This document shows positions 16,967 through 26,249 of a stretch of 64,000 bases of DNA, in pieces (within the stretch, counting starts at the first letter, position 1; every line of letters starts with the position of its first letter). The notes beneath the pieces were generated by a model. It saw nothing but the letters and a program-made list of their open reading frames with translations. It searched no databases and was not told the DNA's origin. The stretch spans positions 62,001 through 126,000 of the forward strand of contig JADJFX010000043.1 of NCBI GenBank assembly GCA_016708345.1, written 5' to 3'. The stretch comes from Candidatus Rhodoferax bjergmarkensis. Its GTDB lineage: Bacteria; Pseudomonadota; Gammaproteobacteria; Burkholderiales; Burkholderiaceae_C. The translations under genes were made by a program, and so were the position numbers.

Positions 16967-17623
16967 CTATACCTTTTTGCAAACTGTCAAATAATATTGG
17001 TATGTCAAAAGGTCTGCGAATATACCGAATGTCAGCATATTAAAAATACCCTTGAGCGAAGACCTTTCAAAACCTCTCGCCATGCAGCGCGCAGCCTCTA
17101 GGTCAGGATGTGACAGTAAGTGCTTTGCCGATTTTCGGGTGAAAAAACGCAAATGCGTCCGGTCAAGCAAACCAGCCTGTGCATAATCCCAGCGCCCTTG
17201 GAAAAGCAGGGGCAAAACAACGCTGTAATGCCCCACATTGGGCAAACTCACAACCATCGTCCCACCCGGCACAAGATACAAAGAAACCAAGCGGTCAATT
17301 GCTTGCCAGGGATTGACCATGTGCTCCAGAACATCCAGGCACAAAATCACATCGAACTTGGCATTTGCCACGGGAATCTCACCGCGCTCAAAGTCCAGAC
17401 AAAACACTTCATCTGCATGATCTCTTGCGCTTTGCGCGGCAGCCTCGGCAATTTCAACCCCGACTGTGCAAGAGGCTCGCCCGGCTTGGCGCAGCCAAGC
17501 AAGCGTCGCGCCAGAGCCGCACCCAATCTCCAGCACTCTGCCGCACTTTTGGGGTAAGCACGGCGCAATTTCTCTGCGCGCATGTGCAAAATAATTATCG
17601 TTTTTGTCAGCGTAATTTTGCAT
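16967..17623 (-). CDS. Class I SAM-dependent methyltransferase
   Basis: This 218-residue methyltransferase has motif I VLEIGCGSGATLAWL near residues 31-45, an acidic residue ending strand 2 (VGVEIAE), and motif IV FDVILCLDVLEHMVNPW. It is of the Methyltransf_11/23 type found in polysaccharide clusters, where it often O-methylates a terminal sugar or caps a chain. It lies four bases after the flippase gene and seven before the next glycosyltransferase. The substrate is inferred from context only. Confidence 0.87.
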   Translation of the reverse strand: MQNYADKNDNYFAHARREIAPCLPQKCGRVLEIGCGSGATLAWLRQAGRASCTVGVEIAEAAAQSARDHADEVFCLDFERGEIPVANAKFDVILCLDVLEHMVNPWQAIDRLVSLYLVPGGTMVVSLPNVGHYSVVLPLLFQGRWDYAQAGLLDRTHLRFFTRKSAKHLLSHPDLEAARCMARGFERSSLKGIFNMLTFGIFADLLTYQYYLTVCKKV

Positions 17624-17626
17624 GAA

Positions 17627-19039
17627 TTAACTCTTCGCGCCCGTTGCCAACCCGACTGAGTGGCTTCGCCACATCCACGTCAGAACCGCGTAGTCTATTG
17701 CGTTTCTGACCAAACAGGCCCATGCAGCGCCCTCAATGCCCATCTTGGAAATAGCCCAAACCAATACCAACCCATAGGGCAACAACTCAAGCACGTGCAG
17801 CAAGGCCACTTCACGAACCCTTCCCGCTGCCTGCATTGCGGTGAACGGAATTTGCGCCAGCGCATTGAAACCAAAAGCCAGCAGGAGTATTCGGGTGACC
17901 GGTGTAGCCTGCGCCTCAAACGTCGCCCCCAGCCACCAGTGCAATACCCAAGGCGTGACCAGCCAGCCCAACACAATACCAACAGTCACCAAGCCAGCAA
18001 TCAAGCGATGGGAGCGCATCACCAAACTGCGGGCCATGCGTATGTTTTCTGAACTGCCCGATGCACTGCCCGAAGTACTGCGCAACAGCCGCGCCAACTC
18101 TGGCAACAACACGCTGCCAAGCGATGTTACCAACACGGGCAAGCGCGATACCACGTCGAATGGCACGGCATAAAAAACAACAAAGCTTGCAGCCAATACG
18201 GCCCCGATGACAAACCGATCCACATAAACAATCACCGGCCCTACAACATTGCTGACGGTCACCCAGCCCCCAAAAGACAACAACCTTTTGAGCCAAGCTT
18301 TGCTGCTGGCACGCACAAGTGCCTGCGCAAAGCCTGCCAAGCGAAACTCCATTTCTTGTGCCACCAGCCACACCAGCGCAAACGCATGCACCAGTCTGAC
18401 CAGAAAAATACTCACACAAGCCCACACAAGATCTGGCGAAATAAGGGCCGTCAGGCAAGGCCCCCCCACCAGCATGACGCCGGTTGGAATGCGAACCAGA
18501 TTCAAAACACGAAACGCCCCAACACCCTCCAGGTGCCCCCGCAAAACTGACGACAAAAGCAACAAGGGCAAGCTTGGCAGCATCCAATAAAGGGCTTCTT
18601 GGACCTCAGCCAGAAATATCGGTGATGACAAGCGAACCGGAACACCCAAAAAGGCAATGCCGAGCGCCAACAACAGGCTCACCAGACTGCCGACACTGAG
18701 CAACAGCACAGAAGCGGTGCCCACCACGTGCAGTTCATCCTTGCGCCCTGACACACCATCGGCGCGACACGAGGCAACTGCCACCGTCACCGCCCGCCCC
18801 AGGCCCATGTCCAAAAAACTGAAATATCCAATCACAACCCAAACCAGGGAAAGCACGCCCAAGCGCTCCTGACCCAGATAGTGCAGCAAAAACGGCACGG
18901 CAGCCAAGGCCGCCACCATCGGCAACACGTTGCCCAGCAACGACCATGTTGCAGAGGTATAAAGCGCAGAAAAAGCGGATTTAGCGCTTTTAGTCATACA
19001 GTCTGGCCGCCAACCAGCGCTCATCAAAGAAGTTTGCAT
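17627..19039 (-). CDS. Polysaccharide flippase (Wzx-like, MATE/MOP superfamily)
   Basis: This is a 456-470-residue membrane protein with about 12-14 hydrophobic segments and the N-terminal TSATWSLLGNVLPMVAALAAV helix typical of oligosaccharide flippases. It moves lipid-linked glycan units across the inner membrane. I kept the upstream ATG at 19039 because it follows the preceding gene by three bases; an internal ATG at 18997 is an alternative, and neither has a strong ribosome site. No Wzy polymerase is visible next to it, so the glycan may be a short oligosaccharide, for example one for protein glycosylation. Confidence 0.85.
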   Translation of the reverse strand: MQTSLMSAGWRPDCMTKSAKSAFSALYTSATWSLLGNVLPMVAALAAVPFLLHYLGQERLGVLSLVWVVIGYFSFLDMGLGRAVTVAVASCRADGVSGRKDELHVVGTASVLLLSVGSLVSLLLALGIAFLGVPVRLSSPIFLAEVQEALYWMLPSLPLLLLSSVLRGHLEGVGAFRVLNLVRIPTGVMLVGGPCLTALISPDLVWACVSIFLVRLVHAFALVWLVAQEMEFRLAGFAQALVRASSKAWLKRLLSFGGWVTVSNVVGPVIVYVDRFVIGAVLAASFVVFYAVPFDVVSRLPVLVTSLGSVLLPELARLLRSTSGSASGSSENIRMARSLVMRSHRLIAGLVTVGIVLGWLVTPWVLHWWLGATFEAQATPVTRILLLAFGFNALAQIPFTAMQAAGRVREVALLHVLELLPYGLVLVWAISKMGIEGAAWACLVRNAIDYAVLTWMWRSHSVGLATGAKS

Positions 19040-19042
19040 TTT

Positions 19043-19963
19043 TCACGGAAACCGCGGACCTGCACGGCCCTTGATTCCATGCCAAAAACCTCGCAGCATC
19101 ATTAAAAAATGCTGCAGTCGAGGTGGTGTCAGCAGGGAGTAAAACCCAAACTTCAAAAGCAAGCGCCATCCATCCACCCATTTAAAATTCATGGGCACCC
19201 ACGGCTCCCGGTACAGCAGGATCGCGTTGCGCACATGGTAGTAGTGCCGCAGCGGGGAGTGAATGGGTATTTGACGTCCAAAGAGCGGGTAAGGTGTTTC
19301 GCCAAGGCTGTGGCTCATGGTGGCTGAAAAAACACCAAAGCATTGGAGCCCTTCGCGTTTTGCCCGCAAGCCCCATTCAATGTCAACATAATCAATGAAC
19401 AGATCCTCCCGCATCAATCCGACCTGATTGAGCGCCGCCATAGGAATCAAACAACCCGATGCAATGAGGTAATCAACTGGCACCACATTGCGCCCTGGCT
19501 GCTGAACCACTCGCTCCATCCTCAACCCGCGCATGCGAATAAACGGTGGCGGGTTTTCCATGCGGGCATCCACATAGCAAGGCCCCAAAGCAGCAAGTGA
19601 ATGGCAGCCGCTTGCAGCGTCCAGCAGTTCTTGCACCATGTCAGGTGCCAACACACTGTCCTGGTCCATCAGCAACACATGGGTTGCGCCCTGCTCCCTG
19701 GCCCATGAGATTCCCACGTTTTGTGCTTTGGCAATTCCAAAATTGTGATCAAGCACAATCACAAAGCCTGCGCGAGGGCTATTGGACTGCATCCAGGAGC
19801 GTACATCAACCGTGGAATGGTTGTCAACGATCACCACCCTGTCCACCTGGGGCACCAACGCATTCCATTGCAATTGCAGCATTTCAAGCACCGGCTCGTA
19901 AGTCACCACCACGGCGACCACCTTGGTGTCAGCATTTGCAACAGTGAGTTCGGGCGTGCTCAA
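19043..19963 (-). CDS. GT2 rhamnosyltransferase-like glycosyltransferase
   Basis: This 306-residue protein is close to the rhamnosyltransferase (RfbF/WbbL) pattern: VVAVVVTYEPVLEML, IVDNHST, NFGIAKAQNVGI, HVLLMDQDSVLAPDM (DQD as metal motif), then YLIASGCLIP and EDLFIDYVDIEWGLRAK. It is the first gene of the glycan operon and follows the TolC gene by nine bases. Glycan assembly and type I secretion are therefore probably on one transcript or closely coupled. Confidence 0.88.
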   Translation of the reverse strand: MSTPELTVANADTKVVAVVVTYEPVLEMLQLQWNALVPQVDRVVIVDNHSTVDVRSWMQSNSPRAGFVIVLDHNFGIAKAQNVGISWAREQGATHVLLMDQDSVLAPDMVQELLDAASGCHSLAALGPCYVDARMENPPPFIRMRGLRMERVVQQPGRNVVPVDYLIASGCLIPMAALNQVGLMREDLFIDYVDIEWGLRAKREGLQCFGVFSATMSHSLGETPYPLFGRQIPIHSPLRHYYHVRNAILLYREPWVPMNFKWVDGWRLLLKFGFYSLLTPPRLQHFLMMLRGFWHGIKGRAGPRFP

Positions 19964-19972
19964 AATAATAAA

Positions 19973-21343
19973 TCAGGGCTGAAACGCTCTGTTCATAGCT
20001 GTGACCGCCACGATATCGGCTTCACCGACCAGCGACAGCAAGCGGATTTTCGAAATCAAATACTGGTACCGTGCCTGCGCTAGGTCACGCATCACCATGA
20101 CACGCTGCTGCTCGGCATTCAATATGTCCATCACAGTGCGACTACCGGCCTCAAAAGATTTTTTACTGGACAAAACCAGCTGATTCGACGAACGCAATGC
20201 TTGCTCCAATGCTTTTATTCTAGGCACCCCTTCGGTCACCCCCCGAAACTCCTTGTGAACGCGAATTTCAAGATCTCTTCGACCGGCCTCCAATTGCTGC
20301 TCGGCGCGCTCTTGGCGGGTTAAAGCCTGGCGCACCTGAGAATTCACATAACCACCCGCAAAAATTGGAATATTAAGCTGCAGGGCTGCAGAATTATTGG
20401 TGTACTGCGATCGGTTATTGGTCACACTTTCACTCTTGTTATTCGACCACTGCAGCACGGCATCCAAGGTAGGGTAATGCCCGGAACCAACCTTGCGAGC
20501 CTCCTCTCGTGCAACATCAACCCGCGCCGAAAGTGATTGAATCAGCGGACTATTGCGCATGGCGCGCTCTGTCCATGAATCCAAGCTTTGCGACTGTACC
20601 TGCTCCAGTTCCAGGCGTTCCACATTCAGTCTGGCCAGCTCGCCCACCGGTTCCTTCGCAAAAGATTGCAGCTGATGCAGTGTATACGCCACGTTCTGGC
20701 GCGTTTCCAATTCCACGGCACGGTTCATGTCCAGGCGGGCCAGCGACTCGTCAACATCGGTACGGGTGCCAGTGCCTGCAGCAAATAACTTGCGAGCCAC
20801 ATCCAACTGGGTGGTGTAGGCCGTTTGCTGAGCCAAAACAAGTGCCAGTTGTTCATGGGCCATTAAGGCGTCGAAATAAGCACTGGCAACACGCACTGCC
20901 AAGCCCTGCTCTTCTTGCTGCAACACAGCCTCTGCGTCAGCTGTAAAGGCCTGGGCCTGGCGGTACTGCGCCATCAATTGAGGGCGGTAAAGCGGTTGCT
21001 TGAGCGTCAGAGACTGGCTTTCGCTGGGGTATTCGGACTGTGTGGTTTGCTCGGTACCCAAAAAATTGGGGGTGGTCGTGGTCAACCGGTTTTTGGTGCG
21101 CGATGCACTGGCGCTCACATACGGAAAAAATTGTGACTTGGCCTGTGCCAAGCCTTCACGGTCTGCCATGGCAGCAGCACGTGCCGCCAAAATGGACGCG
21201 TCATTTTTGCTGGCTGCTTCGTAGGCCTGCAACAGGTCCATGGAACTGGCTGCCAACGAAAAACTGAGCAGTGAGCAAGCAACAGCAATCCGCTTCAGAT
21301 GCTTGCCAGGAGACAACGCCATGGGGTGATGATGAATGCGCAT
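19973..21343 (-). CDS. TolC-family outer-membrane channel of the type I secretion system
   Basis: This 456-residue protein has a signal peptide (IAVACSLLSFSLAASSM) and the duplicated outer-membrane efflux domain. It shows the TolC/PrtF pattern of long amphipathic helices, for example LQAYEAASKNDASILAARAA near the N-terminus and SYFDALMAHEQLALVLAQ-like segments in each half. It forms the trimeric tunnel that takes the secreted S-layer/RTX protein across the periplasm and outer membrane. The ATG at 21343 lies eight bases past the HlyD stop. It is the last component of the exporter operon. Confidence 0.93.
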   Translation of the reverse strand: MRIHHHPMALSPGKHLKRIAVACSLLSFSLAASSMDLLQAYEAASKNDASILAARAAAMADREGLAQAKSQFFPYVSASASRTKNRLTTTTPNFLGTEQTTQSEYPSESQSLTLKQPLYRPQLMAQYRQAQAFTADAEAVLQQEEQGLAVRVASAYFDALMAHEQLALVLAQQTAYTTQLDVARKLFAAGTGTRTDVDESLARLDMNRAVELETRQNVAYTLHQLQSFAKEPVGELARLNVERLELEQVQSQSLDSWTERAMRNSPLIQSLSARVDVAREEARKVGSGHYPTLDAVLQWSNNKSESVTNNRSQYTNNSAALQLNIPIFAGGYVNSQVRQALTRQERAEQQLEAGRRDLEIRVHKEFRGVTEGVPRIKALEQALRSSNQLVLSSKKSFEAGSRTVMDILNAEQQRVMVMRDLAQARYQYLISKIRLLSLVGEADIVAVTAMNRAFQP

Positions 21344-21350
21344 AGTGATC

Positions 21351-22727
21351 TCATTCTTCTTTCATCGAACTGGCCAAACGTTTGGTCAACGGGTGGAGCA
21401 AGTAGGTCAGCAAAGAACGCTCGCCGGTAAGGAAAACCACCTCTACAGGCATACCTGATTGCAATTGGCGCTTGCCCAATTTTTTATAACCTTCAGGCGT
21501 CACACCCACACGCGCCAGGTAATAGCCCACACCCGTATGCTGGTCCACTCGCAAATCAGCCGATACCGAAACCACTTTGCCCTCCACGACCAATTGCGGC
21601 GTGTGTGCAAAGCCAGAAAAACGGACATCGACCGGCAACTGAGCATGTACACGGTCAATCAGGTGCGGCTGCACCCGCGCCTCAATCAATAAAAACTGGT
21701 CTACCGGCACAATGTCCATCAACTTTTGACCCGCACTAATTACCCCGCCAACGGTTTGAAATGCCAGATCAAGCACCTGCGCGGAGGCTGGCGATTTGAT
21801 GTCAGTGCGGCCCAAATCGTCCTTGGTTGCCCGGTATTTTTCTTCATCTGCCTGTACCTCACGCCCCACATCTGCCAACTGGGACTCCACCTCTTTGCGA
21901 AATTCCTGCTGGCGCAAAATGAAACGCTGCTGCAACTCCGACACAGAACTTTTTGCACGAATCAGGTTGCCCTGCAAATCCGCAATCCCTGAGCCGGACT
22001 CTGCCACCAACCGCTCCAACTCCAATTGGCGGTTGCGCGGCGCATAACCCTCTTTCACCAGGCTGCGGGTGTTGTTCAGCTCTTCCTGCAACAAGGTCTG
22101 CTGCATTTTGCGGTTTTCCAGCACAGTGGCATAGGCCTCAATTTGTCCTTTTTGACCCTGCCGTGCTTCCTCTATGGCCTGAAGTTCGGCCCGCAATGCG
22201 CCCCGCCGGGACTCAAACAGCTGCTCCTGGGTCAACACAGCCAGCCGGATTTGTGGATCCTGGCTCGCCGCAAGCACATCTTTGTGATGCACAATTTTTG
22301 CCAGCCCACGCTGCTCAGCCAGCAACCGGCTTTCCATAACCCGCAGGCCAAGGTACCGCTGACGCGCTGATTCGAAATGGACCCGCGCAGCCGCCTCATC
22401 CAAACGCACCAAAACCTGCCCGGCTTTCACCTGATCGCCCTCTTTGACCAGCACCTCTTTGACCAGACCGCCCGTCAAATGCTGAACCGCCATTTTTTTG
22501 GTGTCTATGGCCACCATGCCGGGCGCTGGCACCCCTTCATCCAGGGGGGCCAAACCAGCCCACAGCAAAAAGCCACCGAACCCAACACCCAATGCCCACA
22601 GCCCGATACGTGCACTGCGACCGGTCGGATGGATGGGGGTTGCCGCAGGTGCAGGTGAAGGTGCAGACACCACATCAGACACCGGCAACTTGGTTTGCAA
22701 CTGCTTGAGAATTTCTGGTTTAGTCAT
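21351..22727 (-). CDS. HlyD-family type I secretion membrane-fusion protein
   Basis: This 458-residue adaptor has a cytoplasmic Pro-rich N-terminus and one transmembrane helix (RIGLWALGVGFGGFLLWAGL, residues about 40-60). A lipoyl/biotinyl half-motif follows (VLVKEGDQVKAGQVLVRLD), then a long coiled coil (about 95-290), the second lipoyl half and a beta-barrel domain ending RSLLTYLLHPL, as in PrtE/HlyD. It bridges the ABC ATPase and TolC. It follows the second ATPase gene by 35 bases and precedes tolC by seven. Confidence 0.94.
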   Translation of the reverse strand: MTKPEILKQLQTKLPVSDVVSAPSPAPAATPIHPTGRSARIGLWALGVGFGGFLLWAGLAPLDEGVPAPGMVAIDTKKMAVQHLTGGLVKEVLVKEGDQVKAGQVLVRLDEAAARVHFESARQRYLGLRVMESRLLAEQRGLAKIVHHKDVLAASQDPQIRLAVLTQEQLFESRRGALRAELQAIEEARQGQKGQIEAYATVLENRKMQQTLLQEELNNTRSLVKEGYAPRNRQLELERLVAESGSGIADLQGNLIRAKSSVSELQQRFILRQQEFRKEVESQLADVGREVQADEEKYRATKDDLGRTDIKSPASAQVLDLAFQTVGGVISAGQKLMDIVPVDQFLLIEARVQPHLIDRVHAQLPVDVRFSGFAHTPQLVVEGKVVSVSADLRVDQHTGVGYYLARVGVTPEGYKKLGKRQLQSGMPVEVVFLTGERSLLTYLLHPLTKRLASSMKEE

Positions 22728-22762
22728 ATCAAAATCGTCAAAAGATGAAAGTATTAGGAGTG

Positions 22763-24505
22763 TCAGGCGGACGCAGTCGTTGGCCCTTGAATGGGAGCAA
22801 CATGCGGTGCCGATTTTTGGTGCGCCGCCTTGATGGCCGCCAGCACCGTGTCGCGTGGGCCGTCCATCTGCACCTGCCCTTCATTCAACAGCAAAATCTT
22901 GTCAGCAACCGATATGGCGCCAGGCCGATGGGTAATCAAGAACACGGTTTTTCCCTGTGCTTTCATCTCGTGAATCGCTTGGTAAAGCGCGTCTTCACCC
23001 GCATCGTCCAAATTGGCATTGGGCTCATCCAGCACAATCAGCTTGGGGTCGCCATACATGGCGCGCGCCAAACCAATGCGCTGGCGCTGCCCGCCTGACA
23101 GCAGATTGCCAGCCTCGCCAATAGGTGTCTCATAACCCTTGGGAAAGCGCAAAATCATTTCATGCAAACCAGCACTTCGCGTGGCCTGAATCACCTTGGC
23201 GGACTCGACATCACCAAAACGGGCAATGTTTTCGGCAATCGATCCTTCAAACAGCTCAATATCTTGCGGCAGATAGCCCACATGCGGCCCCAGCTCGATC
23301 CGATTCCAACTTTTCACGGGCACGTTGTCCAGCATCACACTGCCGCTTACATCCGGCCAAATCCCCACCAACACCCTGGCCAAGGTGGACTTGCCTGAAC
23401 CCGATGGCCCCAAAATGGCAGTCACCGTGCCTGCGGGCACACTCAAGCTGACATTGCGCAAAATCGGAGTCTGTCGCTCTGGCGCGCTGGCGCAAACATC
23501 CTGCAGTTCAATGGCCCCGCTCGGTGCCACACCCTTGAACGAAGCTTCTCGCTCAGGGTACTGCACCAGCAAATTTTCCAGGCGGGTGAAGGCTGCACGC
23601 ATACCAATAAACTGCCGCCAGCTCCCAACCAGCAAGTCGATAGGGGCAAGTGCGCGCGTCATCAGCACGTTGGCCGCAATCATGCCGCCGGCCGACAACT
23701 GACCGTCAATCACCAGCAGCGCACCCGCGCCCAAAGACAAGGACTGCTGGGTGTAGCGAATAAACTTGCTCCATGCCGTGATGCGCAGCGTCAAATCCTG
23801 GGCCGCCGTACTTTGATTCAAAAACGCCTGGTGCCGCCCGGCCCAGCGCACCTGCAAACTGCGCAGCATTCCCATCGACTCCAGCACCTCGGCATTGCGC
23901 AGCTTGCTTTGCAAAAAAAGGCTTGCATCTGAACCAGCCTTTGCAGCAAGCTCAGAAGGAGCCACCGTTCTGCGATGCCCAAACCACGCCAAGGCAGCCT
24001 GTACCAACGCAAAAGCCAAGCCCAGAGCCCCCAACATGGGGTGCAACAAATACAGCACCAGCAAATAAATCGGCGTCCACGGGGCATCGAAAAAAGCAAA
24101 AATCCCGTTGCCGGTCAAGAACTGTCGTATCTGGATCAAATCTCCAAATGCACGCGCTGAACTGGTGCCTGATTGGCCCAAGTGCGCCTCAAAACTTGCG
24201 TTGAACACCTGTGTGCCCAATTGCTCATCGAGCCGCACCCCGGCCCTGACCAGCAGGCGCGAGCGCATCCACTCCGCAAACCCCATGACACCAAACAAAA
24301 AAAGCGTCAGCAAAGACATGGCCAGCAAAGTCAACTCGCTCTGACTGGTCAGCACGCGGTCATACACCTGCAACATATACAGGGTGGGTGTCAGCATGAG
24401 CACATTGACCAGCATGCTGAACAGCCCCACGATCAAAAACTCACGGCGAAAACTCCACAAAGTGGCGGTCAACTCGCTGCGTTTGAAAAAATTTGGTGTT
24501 TTCAT
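22763..24505 (-). CDS. Type I secretion ABC permease/ATPase (PrtD-like), second copy
   Basis: This 580-residue protein has an N-terminal six-helix ABC membrane domain and a C-terminal ATPase. Walker A is GPSGSGKST, the signature is LLSGGQRQRIGLARA, Walker B is LIVLDEPNANLDD, and the H-loop is LITHR. All catalytic residues are intact. It lacks the N-terminal C39 peptidase/C39-like domain, like PrtD/RsaD exporters of RTX and S-layer proteins. The start ATG at 24505 lies 16 bases after the stop of a paralogous ATPase. The pair may form a heterodimer or serve two substrates. Confidence 0.93.
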   Translation of the reverse strand: MKTPNFFKRSELTATLWSFRREFLIVGLFSMLVNVLMLTPTLYMLQVYDRVLTSQSELTLLAMSLLTLFLFGVMGFAEWMRSRLLVRAGVRLDEQLGTQVFNASFEAHLGQSGTSSARAFGDLIQIRQFLTGNGIFAFFDAPWTPIYLLVLYLLHPMLGALGLAFALVQAALAWFGHRRTVAPSELAAKAGSDASLFLQSKLRNAEVLESMGMLRSLQVRWAGRHQAFLNQSTAAQDLTLRITAWSKFIRYTQQSLSLGAGALLVIDGQLSAGGMIAANVLMTRALAPIDLLVGSWRQFIGMRAAFTRLENLLVQYPEREASFKGVAPSGAIELQDVCASAPERQTPILRNVSLSVPAGTVTAILGPSGSGKSTLARVLVGIWPDVSGSVMLDNVPVKSWNRIELGPHVGYLPQDIELFEGSIAENIARFGDVESAKVIQATRSAGLHEMILRFPKGYETPIGEAGNLLSGGQRQRIGLARAMYGDPKLIVLDEPNANLDDAGEDALYQAIHEMKAQGKTVFLITHRPGAISVADKILLLNEGQVQMDGPRDTVLAAIKAAHQKSAPHVAPIQGPTTASA

Positions 24506-24521
24506 ATCACTTCGTGTCCAT

Positions 24522-26249
24522 TCATGCCGCGCCGGACTGCAGCTGCGCAGCACGCGCCTTGGCGGCCGCCTCACTCAAGGCCTTCAATACATCGTCACGC
24601 AGACCAAAGAACTGCGTTTGACCATCGCGCAGCACCAGCATCTTGCTGGCCACACCCAGCACACTGGTGCGATGGGTCATCACCACAAACGTGGTGCCAC
24701 GCGCGGCCAGTTGCGAAATAGCGCTGGCCAGTGCTGCATCACCCTCTTCATCCAGACTGGAGTTGGGCTCGTCAAGCACCACAAACGCCGGGTTTCCGTA
24801 GATCGCCCTGGCCAAACCCACGCGCTGACGCTGCCCGCCCGACAACATGGCCCCTTCCCGGCCCACCGGGTGGTTGTAACCCTGCGGCAAGGCCATGATG
24901 AAGTCATGCAAACCGACCGCCTGCGCGGCAGCTTCCACCTTGGCTGGGTCTATCTCGCCAAAGCGGGCAATGTTGTCGGCAATGGTGCCATCAAACAACT
25001 CCACACCCTGCGGCAAGTAACCCACGTGTGGGCCCAATTCCTGTTTGTCCCAGTTGTAGATGTCAACCCCATCCAGCCGCGCCTTGCCGCTGGCAGCGGG
25101 CCACAGCCCCACCAGCACACGCGCCAAGGTGGTCTTGCCCGAAGCCGACGGCCCCACCACCACCAACACCTCGCCTGGCAGCAACCCCAAGCTGACACCT
25201 TTCAAAATTTGCACCGTTGTGCCCGGTGCCATGGCAATCACGTTGTCCACCATGACTTTGCCAGTGGGGGCTGGCAGTGGCATGCTGGGCTGGTGCGCGG
25301 GCACGGCCTTTAAGAGGCTGTCCAGACGCGCATAAGCACCCCGCGCATTGACCATGGACTGCCACTGCGAAATCACCTGCACCAGCGGTGCCAGCACGCG
25401 CCCACCCAATATGGAACCCACAATCATGTAGGCCGCGCCCCCATTGAGTTCATTGCGCAACAGCAACCAAGCCCCCAAGCCCAGCAGCATGGACGCCACT
25501 GTGTTTTGAACGAACTTGGCCACCGCCTGGTAAAAGCCCGCTGCGTCAGAAGCCATGGCCTGCTTCGACAAAAATTCCTTCTGCTTGGTGATCCAGCGGC
25601 TGTGAATGCTGCGCAGCATGCCCATGGACTCAATCACCTGGGCATTGCGCAAAGTTCCGTCGGCATATTGCTGGGCCTCCATGGCACTGCGGTTGGCCTC
25701 CATCAGAGGCGGCTGGGTACTGCGCTCGTTGAGCCAACCCACAAAAACCTGCACCACAGCAGCCACCACGGCACTCCAGCCCAGCACCGGACTGATGGCA
25801 AAAATGAGCACCAAAAATACCAGCGACACAGGGGAATCCATGCAAGCGGTGAGAACCGGTGAATTCAAAAAATCGCGCAGCGTTTTGAAATCGTTCATCG
25901 GCTGCAAGCTGCCGCCTGGCAAGCGTTTCAGATTGGCGTCAAAAATTGCCCCAAAAACCCGCCCGCGCAATAAACGGTCCAGCACCAGGCCCGCCTCTTG
26001 CAGCACCCCGGAGCGCGCCCACTCCAGCACCTCCAGCAGCACATAAGCCCCCAGCACCAGCAGCGTCAGCATCACCAGCGTCGTGTGGCTGCGACTGTTC
26101 ACCACACGGTCGTAAACCTCCAGCATGTAGCCCGCAGGTGCCAAGGTCAGCAGACTGGCAAAAAAGCTCAGGCCTGCAGCCTGCTTGTAATAGGTTCGCA
26201 AACCGGCAAACGCCGTACCCAACTCTGACGGGGGGGAATTCAAACTCAT
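24522..26249 (-). CDS. Type I secretion ABC permease/ATPase (PrtD-like), first copy
   Basis: This is a 575-residue paralogue of the next gene, with the same layout: a membrane domain from about residue 20 to 310 starting TYYKQAAGLSFFASLLTL, then the ATPase. Walker A is GPSASGKTT, the signature MLSGGQRQRVGLARA, Walker B FVVLDEPNSSLDEEG, and the H-loop VMTHR. Catalysis should be intact. Its ATG overlaps the stop of the TnpB-derived gene by four bases (ATGA), so the two are translationally coupled. The C-terminus is Ala-rich and differs from the second copy. Confidence 0.93.
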   Translation of the reverse strand: MSLNSPPSELGTAFAGLRTYYKQAAGLSFFASLLTLAPAGYMLEVYDRVVNSRSHTTLVMLTLLVLGAYVLLEVLEWARSGVLQEAGLVLDRLLRGRVFGAIFDANLKRLPGGSLQPMNDFKTLRDFLNSPVLTACMDSPVSLVFLVLIFAISPVLGWSAVVAAVVQVFVGWLNERSTQPPLMEANRSAMEAQQYADGTLRNAQVIESMGMLRSIHSRWITKQKEFLSKQAMASDAAGFYQAVAKFVQNTVASMLLGLGAWLLLRNELNGGAAYMIVGSILGGRVLAPLVQVISQWQSMVNARGAYARLDSLLKAVPAHQPSMPLPAPTGKVMVDNVIAMAPGTTVQILKGVSLGLLPGEVLVVVGPSASGKTTLARVLVGLWPAASGKARLDGVDIYNWDKQELGPHVGYLPQGVELFDGTIADNIARFGEIDPAKVEAAAQAVGLHDFIMALPQGYNHPVGREGAMLSGGQRQRVGLARAIYGNPAFVVLDEPNSSLDEEGDAALASAISQLAARGTTFVVMTHRTSVLGVASKMLVLRDGQTQFFGLRDDVLKALSEAAAKARAAQLQSGAA

